From: Saccharina japonica
Lineage: Eukaryota; Sar; Phaeophyceae; Laminariales; Laminariaceae
Length of the DNA: 64,000 nt
Assembly: GCA_008828725.1 (NCBI GenBank)
Contig: MEHQ01002326.1
Location: 128,043 to 192,042 of the forward strand
Reading direction: 5' to 3'
The notes under the pieces: generated by a model
The model's input: the letters and a program-made list of their open reading frames with translations, nothing else
The model's database searches: none
What the model was told of the DNA's origin: nothing
Translations under genes and position numbers: made by a program
Shown: positions 32,301 through 36,900 of the stretch, piece after piece
Layout of the letters: each line of letters starts with the position of its first letter
How positions within the stretch are numbered: position 1 is the first letter of the stretch

Positions 32301-32690
32301 CGCATCTACGATAGAGGGAGTGATCACCGCGGATATGTCATCGGCTACGGCGAAGAGAGGGACCCGTGTCCACGGCGCGAAGCAAAGGGCCGTTGCCAAG
32401 AGGAAGGACGCGGGCGGATTTCTCCTTCGTCTTCGAGTAAACGTTGTTGTTGGACTTCGGGAGGTCAACAGTGGTCCAACATGCCGTCTTCGAACCGTCG
32501 AGATCGGACGCGGCGATGGTCGACTCGCTCGTCGACGCTCCTTCTGCAATCGTGGTGGTGGTGGTGGTGGTGTCGCCGTGGTTTTCGCGAACATCTTCCG
32601 CGGTGTACGAGCGAGGGAAGGGAAACGATAGGTGGCGGGAACCAGCAGTGGGTTCATCATCTCGTTGTTTTCGGAAGTCCTCGCCGACAT
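1115..32690 (-). CDS. Mannuronan C5-epimerase-like secreted protein with KNH-type modules (gene A, 3' partial)
   Basis: Seven exons on the minus strand: 32690-31717, 7901-7262, 6070-5912, 3732-3655, 2628-2533, 1900-1769 and 1271-1115. All internal junctions are phase-compatible and give 745 complete residues in one frame. The product should convert mannuronate to guluronate within alginate, in the Golgi or outside the cell. Domain order: basic N-terminus (1-93), hydrophobic leader (about 94-116), Ser-Thr-rich KNH-like module 1 (about 120-225), low-complexity linker, module 2 (about 255-365), Pro/Thr/Ser linker with a poly-Ser run, then AlgG-like beta-helix from about residue 455. Epimerase hallmarks are LYFYKTHVTSWDEANLAP, MGYLGYKYSESYGISWK and HHMWYGMYSYGHLGG, which align with bacterial AlgG. 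The catalytic DPHD motif normally follows about 15 residues later and is off the window. The family call is firm; the activity is not proven because the active site is unseen. The first intron is 23.8 kb. Confidence 0.86.
1272..1768 (-). other. Gene A intron 6
   Basis: Contains an A-rich stretch with CAA/CAG repeats (about 1370-1445) and a 15-bp tandem array built on CATCTACAGATA (about 1548-1652). On the transcribed strand the first part is pyrimidine-rich just upstream of exon 7, as expected for a splice acceptor. Confidence 0.6.
1548..1652. repeat. 15-bp tandem repeat (CATCTACAGATAGAC-like)
   Basis: Six to seven degenerate units with period 15, lying wholly within intron 6 of gene A. Similar GATCATCTA words recur at 10205-10240. 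Confidence 0.7.
1769..1900 (-). CDS. Gene A exon 6
   Basis: 44 codons, phase 0 at both ends, residues 650-693. Acceptor GCGAAG|GTTCTC, donor AAG|GTCAGT. It holds RMDILDSEMGYLGYK and SESYGISWK, the strongest single match to the AlgG/mannuronan C5-epimerase family. The 5' part carries two Cys in a short insertion (TCEGVAKKDRGEC). Confidence 0.9.
1901..2532 (-). other. Gene A intron 5 with family B repeat
   Basis: 632 bp. Contains an 18-base A run near 1987, and at about 2237-2385 an antisense copy of the poly(C)-ended family B (CCCGACGTGCTCC, TTGTAGGGATGC, GGGTCTATGGTC), followed by a CT-rich stretch (2395-2515) that on the minus strand is purine-rich. Confidence 0.6.
2284..2385 (-). repeat. 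Family B dispersed repeat copy
   Basis: Shares GAAAACCCGACGTGCTCCG, GTATTGTAGGGATGC and GGTCTATGGTCA with the other family B copies, followed by ACATGAGTAACCCCG and C runs. Confidence 0.65.
2533..2628 (-). CDS. Gene A exon 5
   Basis: 32 codons, phase 0 both ends, residues 618-649. It begins VTSWDEANLAPHDLG directly after exon 4 ends in YFYKTH, rebuilding the family motif Y-x-K/D-T-x-V-x-x-WDE. It ends RSYVGCLSE before donor GTGAGA. Confidence 0.9.
2757..2960 (+). repeat. Family B dispersed repeat, most complete plus-orientation copy
   Basis: Starts in a G run and GTGTACTTCATTTTCATGC, continues GCATCCCTACAATGCCGG, ACGGAGCATGTCGGG, CATTGCTTGCACCAAACGC and ends GGGTGAGCTGCATCCT. Reversed, it is an element that begins AGGATGCAGCTCACCC and ends in poly(C). 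Compare 50100-50305. Confidence 0.72.
3020..3625. repeat. ~50-bp tandem array (12 units)
   Basis: Units of 49-56 bp centred on GATGAGAAAAAGGCACATAA followed by AGTACCTTTTTGG and TTACTGTACCCTCC. Degeneracy is uneven and one unit is shortened around 3470. Frames through the array give repetitive peptides with no coding logic. Confidence 0.85.
3655..3732 (-). CDS. Gene A exon 4
   Basis: 26 codons, phase 0 both ends, residues 592-617. Acceptor ACACAG|CTCCAG, donor CAC|GTGAGA. Encodes LQLSSSADLYIRFHGAGG and DLYFYKTH, the start of the epimerase beta-helix. Confidence 0.9.
4110..4255 (+). repeat. Family B dispersed repeat copy
   Basis: G run, GTACTCATGTCATGCATGG, CGTAGTCGTATGGTCATA, GCATCCCTACAATGCCGG, CGGGTTTTCACCGACCAG and AAGTGCGAAGCG. 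Truncated before the GGGTGAGCTGCATCC end. Confidence 0.7.
5179..5275 (+). mobile_element. MITE-E, complete hairpin
   Basis: 97 bp. Left arm TTAACCCTTATAGGACTG and the reverse complement of the right arm TTAACCCTTTCAGAACTG are near-identical terminal inverted repeats. The inner arms GAGTCCCG / CGGGACTG and GGGGACAAA / TTTGTCCCC extend the hairpin almost to the centre. Confidence 0.75.
5288..5395 (+). mobile_element. MITE-A copy
   Basis: CCATAGTAAATAGGACC, ACGGTACACA, TATATATCCCTATTTTTACT, AACAATATTTGGTCC and TATTTACT, ending TCCTCCATAATAG. Confidence 0.78.
5603..5733 (-). mobile_element. MITE-A copy, inverted
   Basis: Reverse-orientation unit with AATAGGACCAAATATTG, AATAGGGAAATGTATAGG, TTTTTGTGTCTGTG and GATCCTATTTACTATG. 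It lies about 210 bp from a plus-orientation copy, so the two together can form a larger hairpin. Confidence 0.75.
5912..6070 (-). CDS. Gene A exon 3
   Basis: 53 codons, phase 0 both ends, residues 539-591: GLLYPVNPDSEAPDM, PTGTWLLRTSVDVTNGVLF and VIGTTEAGGDCDK. It forms the N-terminal cap of the epimerase domain. Acceptor CTCCGCAG, donor AAG|GTGATA. The acceptor is preceded by an extreme pyrimidine tract (6106-6390 on the plus strand). Confidence 0.88.
6106..6390. repeat. G-rich (TTGGG)n and GTGGG tract
   Basis: About ten TTGGG repeats (6118-6172) between runs of 13 and about 26 G, then GTGGGTGGGTAGG-like repeats. On the gene A sense strand it reads CCCAA and CCCAC repeats immediately upstream of an acceptor, making a ~280-nt pyrimidine-rich tract. 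The G strand has strong quadruplex potential. It is not the TTTAGGG or TTAGGG telomere repeat. Confidence 0.85.
6391..7261 (-). other. Gene A intron 2, remaining part
   Basis: No repeat family with a second copy in the window was recognised. Low-complexity A/C stretches (6930-7090) and C runs (7170-7230) precede the exon. A possible fragment of the GACCAAGG / GGTCAATGGTCAAC type related to family C lies near 7125-7150. Confidence 0.45.
7262..7901 (-). CDS. Gene A exon 2 (rest of KNH module 2, P/T/S linker, epimerase N-cap)
   Basis: Completes residue 325 (Ser, split AG|C) and encodes residues 326-538. It starts CGTLVEELCGEAGCYDPG, the second half of the KNH-like module begun in exon 1, including Cys334 and Cys339. 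Then follow an acidic Asp/Ala stretch, SPSPSPTAQPV-type Pro/Thr/Ser repeats, a run of ten Ser, and PAKVTCKPAAVVQYSY leading into the epimerase region. The donor is GCG|GTTGAG, a GT donor with an unusual T at +3; it is the only site that keeps phase 0 into exon 3. The exon is GC-rich with strong G/C at third positions. Confidence 0.86.
7921..7977. repeat. ACGAA/CCGAA pentanucleotide repeat
   Basis: About ten AACGA or AACCGA units immediately intronic of exon 2. On the sense strand they read TTCGT/TTCGG and may serve as its pyrimidine tract. Confidence 0.75.
8210..8278. repeat. (GA)n microsatellite
   Basis: About 30 GA dinucleotides with CACAGAGAC interruptions near 8250-8262. Confidence 0.85.
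8432..8509. mobile_element. Small hairpin element (CACTGTCCC...GGGACAGAGTG)
   Basis: 78 bp with terminal inverted repeats CCACTGTCCC and GGGACAGAGTG; internal AAAATAAT and the inverse TTATATTTC extend the pairing. Related ends (TTATATTTCGGGACA or AAATATAAGGACTGT) appear at 15898-15925 and 60045-60105. Short Tc1/mariner-like MITE by form; no transposase is present. Confidence 0.55.
8510..9922. other. Intron 1 segment without recognised elements
   Basis: AT-rich ATACGTA words (8540-8600), a GC-rich block (8640-8720), a segment 8820-9060 with GGGGGACAAACGGCTTGC-like text, and a second with TGGGTGGGAGCAAGGTGCC repeated twice (about 9680-9730). A GATGATGAT run lies at 9392-9410. Nothing coding is supported. 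Confidence 0.45.
9923..10077. mobile_element. MITE-G (GGTGCCCCAATAAGGCG ends)
   Basis: 155 bp with terminal inverted repeats GGTGCCCCAATAAGGCG and CGCCTTATTGGGGCACC. Inside, GACCGCCTCATAGAGGG, AAGCCGCCTTATTC and GACCGCCTTATATCGGG form a series of subterminal repeats. A second, more diverged copy is at 16305-16474. No open frame; a DNA-transposon MITE by structure. Confidence 0.75.
10336..10446 (+). mobile_element. MITE-A copy
   Basis: GGCCATAGTAAATAG, ACGGTACAGACAAAAATC, AACAATATCTGGTC and TATTTACTACGGTCC. Confidence 0.75.
10484..10625. repeat. GATCATACA tandem repeat
   Basis: About 14 units of ATCATACAG or ATCATACAT with period 9-10, ending at ATATGCTC. Confidence 0.85.
10626..12230. other. 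Intron 1 segment, mixed composition
   Basis: Higher GC than its surroundings, with long chance-open frames on both strands but no splice-bounded exon, family motif or consistent codon bias. A short inverted pair GCCTGGCCAGG / CCTGGCCAGGCGCGG occurs at 10688 and 10800, enclosing about 100 bp. No function is assigned. Confidence 0.4.
12237..12400. repeat. GGGTCGGGTC / GACCCGACCC inverted repeat
   Basis: Left part: about six GGGTCG units (12246-12300). Right part: about six GACCC(T)ACCC units (12320-12370), so the two arms pair into a long GC hairpin. The outer flanks CACTCATGGG and GCGAGTGC are also partly complementary. Confidence 0.7.
12401..13020. other. Intron 1 segment, no element recognised
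   Basis: Contains a direct duplication of GAGCGGGCCGGTACCGTACTG-like text near 12805-12845 and otherwise unique AT-rich DNA. No exon is supported. Confidence 0.45.
13021..13345 (+). mobile_element. tRNA-derived SINE, best plus-strand copy
   Basis: Head GCCGGTCGCCCCGGTGGTC, A box TGGTCTAACTGG, B box GGTTCGATTCTCC about 35 bp later, spacing as in a tRNA. The body contains GACACCCGACTG, TTCTCGCGATGAAAACC, GTGACCCCGGATCTGAG and ends AATGGGATGG followed by an AT repeat. Other copies: 353-680 (minus), parts at 15676-15830 and 16090-16154 (minus), 36868-37041 (plus) and 51870-51985 (plus). Confidence 0.75.
13421..13630. mobile_element. MITE-H short copy inserted in a MITE-E
   Basis: Terminal inverted repeats GGGCCCGAATTAACGAG and the reverse of CTTCGTTAAAACGGGCCC, extended by AAATTCAATTTGG / CCAAATTGAATT and by TTGGTCAACACACG / GTGTGTTGACCAA around the centre. 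Flanked by TTA on both sides. Removing it joins ACAACCCCTTA to AGAACTGGTCCC and restores a MITE-E, proving nested insertion with a TTA target duplication. Confidence 0.8.
13631..13797 (+). mobile_element. Two MITE-E copies in tandem
   Basis: Each has CTTAAGAACTGGTCCCACG, ATTTGGGGACAAAATA, TTGGAATTAGTGTGGGACA and TTCTGAATGG(G/A)TTA. The two units (about 85 bp) differ at only a few positions. The first is split by the MITE-H above; the second is abutted by the long MITE-H relative. Confidence 0.78.
13798..14627. mobile_element. Long MITE-H relative with about 650 bp of internal DNA
   Basis: Same ends as the short copy: GGGCCCGTATTGACGAG on the left and CTTCGTTAAGATGGGCCC on the right, with the AAATTCAATTTGG and TTGGTCAACACACGCACC subterminal blocks retained. 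The interior (about 13906-14560) is GC-rich and open in places, for example a frame giving MTTTEATTREPQPEATG and APTPIDHSTAYPGGGASK. It has no transposase motif. It may be a captured host fragment or the remnant of an autonomous ancestor. Confidence 0.65.
14650..14800 (+). repeat. Family I unit followed by a family B fragment
   Basis: GCCAAAAAAAGGTATACCTC then TACCTCTATCG and GCGCGTCGG also occurs at 63124-63172. It is followed by G runs and CCGCAGTCGTATGGCCATAG, CCATGCCGTGACGGAGCGG of family B. Confidence 0.55.
14801..15591. other. Intron 1 segment with a partial internal duplication
   Basis: ACCAGTTCTGTCTGCTGGGA (14952) and ACCAATTCTGTGTGGGAG (15049) are followed by similar TGGATTGTTCC text, a diverged ~95-bp duplication. 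ACCTGGTACCTGGTACCAG at 15290 is a clear example of the palindromic word common in this window. No exon. Confidence 0.45.
15525..15660 (+). repeat. Family D element, plus orientation
   Basis: GTCGCAGTTTTGTGACCACAG, GATGAAGAATCGGCAC, CTGGATGTCGACGG, GGAAGGCTTAATGTGAAGAA and ACACAC. The reverse complement of the same order recurs at 18130-18300. Confidence 0.65.
15676..16154 (-). mobile_element. Diverged SINE, interrupted
   Basis: 15676-15830 matches the SINE body reversed (CAGATCCGGGGTC, ATCGCGAAAATAGTTCAG, CCTCGTCGAC). 16090-16154 resembles the SINE head reversed (GAGGTTAAACCCC, CCGCCGGGACGACCGGC). The intervening ~250 bp, with a TTATATTTCGGGACAAA block, looks inserted. Confidence 0.5.
16305..16474. 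mobile_element. MITE-G, second copy
   Basis: Carries AAGGCGGTATCCCGATATAA, GGCGGTCAGAATCGCTTGG, AAGGCGGCTTCCCTCTATAA and CCGCCTTACAGGGCACC, the same subterminal blocks as 9923-10077 in reverse order. Confidence 0.7.
16528..16587 (-). mobile_element. MITE-E fragment ending in a 27-base A run
   Basis: GAGTCTAATTCCAACTAATT and TGTTCCCAAAACGTGACT match the MITE-E interior, then an A27 tract replaces the right end. Confidence 0.5.
16810..17990 (+). mobile_element. MITE-A split by a ~1-kb KpnI-word-rich insert
   Basis: The left half of a MITE-A lies at 16810-16890 (GGACTTACGGTACACAC, CCCATTTTTACTA) and the right half at 17947-17990 (AACAATATTTGGTCC, TATTTACAATGGTCCCCC). Between them sits DNA bounded by inverted GAGATGGCTCCCGGATTCG (17008) and CGAATGCGGGAGCCATCTC (17920), containing a tandem array. 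Confidence 0.6.
17008..17690. repeat. 244-269-bp tandem repeat, GGGTACCCGG-rich
   Basis: Units begin GAGATGGCTCCCGGATTCG at about 17008, 17252 and 17521. Each holds ACCGGGTACCC, GGTACCGGTACCGTCCCGG and CAGCGCACAGCGCACAATGC; the third is truncated. The length difference is extra GGGTACCCGGGTT copies in the second unit. An inverted remnant lies at 17812-17945. Confidence 0.85.
18130..18300 (-). repeat. Family D element, inverted copy
   Basis: CTGCATGTCGACGGGTAG, GTTCTTCACATTAAACCTTC, CCGTGCCGATTCTTCATCC and CTGTGGTCACAAAACTACG mirror 15525-15660. The two copies are 2.5 kb apart. A fragment also lies at 5734-5780 and diverged text near 35735-35830. Confidence 0.65.
18325..18440. repeat. 38-bp tandem repeat derived from family D
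   Basis: Three near-identical units of GTGAAGAACACTGGGTGTGC then TGGATGTCGACGGGTAGAT. The unit is a slice of family D, so the array grew from a dispersed element. Confidence 0.85.
18441..19363. other. Intron 1 segment, no element recognised
   Basis: Contains poly(G) at 18645-18660, an ATATAT run (18833-18848) and a plus-strand open stretch at 18950-19112 that is too short and motif-poor to call. No exon with fitting splice sites was found. Confidence 0.4.
19364..19490. mobile_element. MITE-A variant
   Basis: GGGACCATAGTAAATTAGGAC, TGTGAGTAAAAATTGTG, AGAGGTTTTTATGTGTGCCG and TAGGTCCCCTATTTACTCG, flanked by G runs. Ends are intact; the core is in reverse orientation. Confidence 0.7.
19558..19688. 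repeat. 26-bp tandem repeat, five units
   Basis: Five direct, nearly perfect copies of ATTGTCAGGAGATAAGCCA plus CTTTCAC with no spacers, differing by single substitutions. Followed by related CTTGACAAAAGACAGC / CTTGACAATGCAC text. Confidence 0.9.
20285..20469. mobile_element. Pogo-like MITE with TA duplication
   Basis: 185 bp, CAGTGGGTACCCCGACTTAA at one end and its reverse complement at the other, flanked by TA on both sides. CAGT termini with TA duplications are typical of pogo/Tigger-type Tc1/mariner elements. No transposase. The copy at 27995-28179 is part of the inverted repeat, not an independent insertion. Confidence 0.75.
20771..21085 (+). repeat. Family B copy split by a 152-bp-type unit
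   Basis: Left half GGGTGTACTCATGTAATGC, GGCCATAGTCGCAC; right half GGCCATAGACCCTAACATGC, CTACAATGCAGGGAAGG, GCACGTCGGGTTTTCAACG. The intervening about 170 bp (GAATTTTAGACTGAGATTTT to ACATCTGTCGCATACTGC) is the single copy of the unit that is triplicated at 27184-27639. Confidence 0.7.
21281..22591. repeat. 1.31-kb segment, copy 1
   Basis: Starts TAATTTTGTATTACC and ends GGGCACTAC at the ambiguous base. Direct copy at 22979-24289, inverted copy at 25569-26879. One difference noted by eye: ATATCACATTT here against ATATAACATTT in copies 2 and 3. Frames of 120-164 residues stay open on both strands in all copies, but none has a recognisable domain or codon bias. Confidence 0.9.
22592..22592. other. 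Ambiguous base (N) at repeat boundary
   Basis: A single N directly after copy 1 of the 1.31-kb segment and directly before minisatellite DNA. Likely a contig join rather than a sequencing ambiguity, because identity with copy 2 stops exactly here. Confidence 0.7.
22600..22960. repeat. GACGGGACGGGACGGTAA minisatellite
   Basis: Eight or more units of about 35-45 bp built on GACGGGACGGGACGGTAAA followed by TTCAACGG and variable text, ending in CCGTCCCGTCCCGCCG, an inverted continuation. It is found only here, between copies 1 and 2 of the 1.31-kb segment. Confidence 0.8.
22979..24507. repeat. 1.31-kb segment, copy 2, and inner left arm
   Basis: 22979-24289 repeats copy 1 in the same orientation (offset 1698). 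It then continues through CTACTGTTACCCACG to GTCGACTCCCCCCTC (24507), and this whole stretch is the reverse complement of 25351-26879. The inner inverted repeat is thus about 1.5 kb per arm around an 843-bp spacer. Confidence 0.9.
24508..25350. repeat. Palindrome spacer with a family C tandem array
   Basis: Four direct units of about 85 bp (24893-25234): G-rich stretch, CGTACTCATTTGTTGCTTGC or CGTATTCATTTGTTGC, CTTAGTCATTTGACCATTG, ACCACCACGCATCCCTTTCG and AGACGG. Family C shares its G run and GTACTCAT start with family B. Relatives: 4005-4080 and 55695-55775. A family B remnant (CATACGACTACGGCCATGC) is at 24520-24560. Confidence 0.8.
25351..28429. repeat. Right arm of the large inverted repeat
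   Basis: 25351-26879 is the inverse of 22979-24507, and 25569-28429 the inverse of 20035-22591. It ends exactly at the ambiguous base 28430. It contains copy 3 of the 1.31-kb segment (25569-26879), which agrees with copy 2 rather than copy 1 at the one difference noted. Confidence 0.9.
27184..27639. repeat. 152-bp tandem repeat, three units
   Basis: Period 152 measured between ATAATCTCTTGTTTTTGGCC words. Each unit has GGCCAG(G/A)CTGGAATTC, AAGACTGGGTGTGTACCACAC, GAGGTCGC, C run and CAGATTCTTAACATCTG. The left arm has one unit that combines features of units 1 and 3. The array interrupts a family B element. Confidence 0.9.
28430..28430. other. Ambiguous base (N) at repeat boundary
   Basis: A single N at the outer end of the right arm. 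The left arm begins at the mirror position 20035. Confidence 0.7.
28431..31716. other. Intron 1, promoter-side part
   Basis: No exon and no multi-copy element beyond short words. CTATTAATAG recurs at about 28487, 28679, 30801 and 30855. Other content: a GGCA microsatellite (29296-29388), ACCAGGTACCTGGTA-type palindromes (29632, 29852) and CAG/CAGCAG tracts near 31560-31660 next to exon 1. Confidence 0.5.
29296..29388. repeat. (GGCA)n microsatellite
   Basis: About 22 perfect GGCA units, then two GGCC-containing variants. Confidence 0.95.
31717..32690 (-). CDS. Gene A exon 1 (leader, KNH module 1, start of module 2)
   Basis: 324 codons plus two bases. The ATG at 32690 is the first in frame; a second at residue 33 (MFAKTTATPP) is an alternative start. 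Residues 40-92 are Pro- and Arg-rich, then PASFLLATALCFA and LFAVADD form a hydrophobic leader that could be a cleaved signal (after FAVA) or a Golgi type II anchor, because the basic region before it is unusually long. Module 1 has Trp138 in SSFSVEWEYS and Cys163, 170, 175, 183 and 189. A Gly/Ser linker (about 226-250) separates it from module 2 (Trp296, Cys316, Cys321). The donor is GGGAG|GTGGGT. Confidence 0.86.
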
Positions 32691-33863
32691 CTACACAGCC
32701 TGACACGGCAGCAGTCGCGGACACAAACACGCAACGCGGCAAGACAAGTCGTACTACTCGATCGAGAGACTGTCAGCTCTGTGGCAACAACAGCAATATA
32801 TTGCCAGCTATTGCAGATGATGACACCCGGCCAAGCGCAATACAGCAGCAACAGCAGTGTGCTCCAGCAGCAAGCACCGCAGTCTATAGAGGAAGCCACT
32901 CCACTGAATAAAACCGTTGGCATTTGGTGGTGGCTTGTGGCATACTTAAAAGTCGAATACGCGTGGTGAAATCTGCGCGTGAACCGCGCCTCTACTGGCT
33001 TGTCTCTGGGGATCGTCGTTCACAATTTGATGGAAAAGTCCTCGGTTTTGAGTGAAATCGGTATCAGGTACGTACAAATGCTCCCGAGACGACGGGTCCG
33101 CACAACAATTATCGCGAAGCAGGGTCACATTTTTCCTACCGCCGTGTGGGTTGCCTCCCTGAAAGTCACACACCTTAGAGCCTTGCCCGTGGTGCCGATG
33201 GTATGGTGTCTGGTGATATGAGAGATGTGAGATGCTGCTAACTCTCAATCGGTCTGCGCTTCGAGCAGCGTCCATAGATATATGTTGGTTCTGGTCATGG
33301 AACCAAACAGAGAAGGCTTCCCGAAGCTCTCTCTCTTGAGCTGGGTGAGTCGTCGTGGAATCCGGAATTTCCATTTAAAAAGCAAAAAATTCCGATTTTT
33401 TCTAATCGGAGCATTCTGATTGGCTGGCGCTAGATCAACGACTCCCTCAAAGTTCATGTTTTGATCTTCTCAGTTCTGTGGAGTCGCACCACACCCATCA
33501 CCTCCATTCCATACCAAACAAAAACCCACCGAGACGCGAACTGCCGTACCCGAGGTCCACGTAGACAGGGACTCGAGGGACTCTGCCAGGTTTCGTCGCT
33601 CTCACCACCACGCGAGCCCGTCGGATTTCAAGGCGGACCTAGCTCGTGTGTGTGTTTCCTGGGGGCCCGCGGACGTCTCGGGTGGTTTATTTTTTCGAAC
33701 TACAGGGCAAAAGCTCAAACCCCTTGGAATCTCTCTTTGATATCTGTGCGGTTGTGTCAGAGGGAGGAGGAGAGGGACTCGGCGAACTGAAGGCGCCGCA
33801 AGCTGTGGACGTGCTTGGTTAAGGTTGGCGCTTACCCCCACCACGTTCACCTCGCTTCTAAGG
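32691..33863. promoter_or_regulatory. Shared divergent intergenic region of genes A and B
   Basis: 1173 bp separates the two start codons, so both promoters and 5' leaders must lie here or in upstream leader exons not seen. A CCAAT-type box on the minus strand (GATTGGCTGG, 33416-33425) lies centrally after a short AT-rich hairpin (TTCCGATTTTTTCTAATCGG). No TATA box is convincing. Co-regulation is inferred from the arrangement only. Confidence 0.5.
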
Positions 33864-33973
33864 ATGATGACGGCGAGGTTTTCGGTGGCCGCGGTGGGTC
33901 TGGTGCTGTCTCTGGCAAGTCTGGAGCTTGCTACAGCAGCGGTTCCTTCGCTTAGAATAACGACGCCTGACAG
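33864..33973 (+). CDS. Gene B exon 1 (signal peptide)
   Basis: 36 codons plus AG (phase 2). A hydrophobic core from FSVAAVGLVLSLASLELATA, then VPSLRITTPD starts module 1. Donor ACAG|GTGAGA. The 5.4-kb intron that follows is the longest of gene B. Confidence 0.85.
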
Positions 33974-36900
33974 GTGAGAGAAATGCCTCGAGTATTCGCC
34001 CGGGCAGAAAATATACGAAGTATCGGGGCCGGGGCCTATCCCTGGGTCCGGATGCCTTTTGACGTTGAGTTTTGTGTCCTGCCCGCGACTCAGGCTCGGC
34101 AGGATAAGAGGGGTTGACGGTACGATGCAGCAGATTGTCGGGAATCGGTTAGGTATATCGTACGTGGACTCGCTGCTCTTCTGTCGTGGAAAGAACCTCG
34201 GCTTTGTTCGCCCGTTCTTCCCCCGTCTTTTTTTTTTCGGTGATTCTCTCCCGTCGCGGGGTGCTTCTTCTCCTGCTGTGCTCCTGCTGTGGCCACGGCT
34301 GTGGTTGTGGCTGCTGCTGCGGCTGCGTTTCCTTTAGCCAATTGCGGAGCGGAAGCTAGCCATCTGCTGTTTTTTTTCGCTGCGAGGGCGTGTCATCATG
34401 CTTGCGTACGGACTGTCGTAAAGTAAAGTCCTCGCCATCATCTGCCGCGGCTTCCTCTGTCATTTCCTCCCGGCTGTTTGTGGGTCCCTTCTCCCAAACG
34501 CAGCTGATTCTATCTTGAAAAGATGCGCGTTGGGAAAATAATTTGTTTTTGATGACGATCACCCGCGGTCCCTTGAGCCCCTACAGCTCTTTCCGTTACA
34601 GCGGCACTTGTTTCCGGCCCCTCCCCGCGCCTTCCCCCCCCCCCGACCCCCCTTGCCCTCATCACCATCTACGTACATGGCTCCGCTATTTCGCGGAAGC
34701 ATGACCTTGTCAGGTTTACATTCCCTTCATGATGTGGTGTTTCCCGCCTTGTTTTTTTTTGTCAAAATGGTTACAATACGACGTACCTCGCGTATCTGGC
34801 ATATACGCCACTTATTTGAGCCTCTCTTACAATACGTCCATCCGTACCCCTCGTACGGTACTCACACGTACGTAGCCGTATTCCAAATGAGTACCACGTA
34901 TGATACGATTCGGCTTGGCTTTTGTCCCAAGATTTCCTAACGGCCGCGATTAATCGAATATAAGATGCTGGCCTTTACCTTTTCGAGATTCATGACAAAT
35001 GAAGCGAAAGTCACAAGTCGATTGCTTGATTGTTCATTGTTACGTCTACTGCCGTGAGGGAGGAGGCGGATAAGGAAAAACAATGCTATCTATGGCGGCA
35101 TTCTGAGGTGTGTGTTTTCCTGCTGGGTGTGCCGCCCTATAGTCAATCTGCCTGGCTTGGTACACTGAACGCGCGTCTGAGAGGAGTCCACGTATCATTA
35201 TTCGATTTGTGACGGAATACGTACCTACACCTGTGGTATACGGCGTATAGCGCGTATTGTACATATCATACGAATGTTTCTGCTTTTTCTCAAAGCTTCT
35301 TGGGTAGGGTCCCCTCTCATCAAATTTGCCGAGGGACTGACCTGCTCGGACGTACGTATTATCCGTCACTTTTAATGAAATAACGAAATAACTGCTCAAG
35401 TGGTACCAGGTACGACTTGGGTGTCGAGGTTCGGTAACTTGTACACGTATACTCCTACTCGTATTATGGTCTCATTAATATAGCCAGGCAATATTTTGGT
35501 TATTTCGTTCGAGAACATCTGGTACGTATGTACGGTATTTCCTCTTTTGTTTTTTTCTGAGGACAGAGTAGTGTCTACAGCAGTCTACAACAAGCAGAAC
35601 TGCGGCGATACTTTCCATCGTTGTGTTGTACAATATGTACTCGTATATACGATGAATGTGTGCACTGCTGTTCACCATGAACCGTTCTTTCTACCCTCCA
35701 CATCCCATATATACCACAGCAGTGTGTGTGTGTGTGTTCTTCACGTGTACGACGTGCTGGTTCTTCACTCAAGTAGGGATATGTACTCGCTCTATGGTCA
35801 CACACTACGACAGAGACAATGCAATGCCCGTGCCATCTGGATACGACACCCGCCAGCAACCCACGGGTACATGTATATCGAGAGCCTAACCTTAAAGAAA
35901 TACGAAATGAAATATAGCTTGAAGGCATTTTAGTGCTGGCGCATGAAAAAATAAAAAATAGCAAAAGGAACCAATACTGCTTGTCCTCCGAAAATTGAGG
36001 CTTGTATTATACGTTCTCTTCTGTATGTATGACACAGACTATGACCAACACCCGTATGATACGATCGTCATGTCAAACCTTACCTTGGGAATGGACTCGA
36101 CCCTGCTACCCGTAATGTTGATGATATACGTACGATATCATGAGCAGAATTTGCCTCGAACTATGTAAGTCAACCGAGTGCGAATTATCGAGATGTGCCG
36201 TCACGGGTAGGAGTCGGACGGCGACGCGAGAAGAATTTTCGTCGAAACTCCTTTCATCCTCCCCTGGGCGCTCAATCACTTACACGAATACGGGTGGATC
36301 CTGGAAATAGAAATTAACAAAACACGATGATAGAACGTCAGACGTTTTTTGGAAAGCTGTGATACTTGCTTCGATACTTTGGCATTAATAATGATAATGT
36401 AATTTTAGTGGCCGAGTTTGCTCCTGTCCTCGCGATTTGAGGAAGAAGGCTGGCTGCTCTGTGTCAGGTACAGCAGTTCCTGGTTCATATCATACGTCCG
36501 TGATTACGCTTCATATTAGATGTACCTGGGCGGGGGATTGGATGGGTATATCCCGACGAAGAACAGCAGTACGAGGTGTGGTGGGTGCTTTACACTTTGC
36601 TCTACGAGTAGTCGTAGCATTTGCCCTTTCATTGTTATAGTTGCCAGGGTAGTTGCTTGCTCGATGTTCGATACCTGCCTCCATGGGCAACTGCTGTCGT
36701 TTTCCTGGTGTGCTTTACACCTCTCGCATGTACATATCAGGTACCACAGGGTTTTGCTCACTGTACACTATACTTTTCCTGTTACCTCAACAAGTGTCCT
36801 TGCATCTTCATTTTATGTACGTACCTAATTCTTCATCTATTTAATTGCACCAGATTGATTGTATAATTCCACGCGAGTCGACGAGGGAAGAAAACACTGA

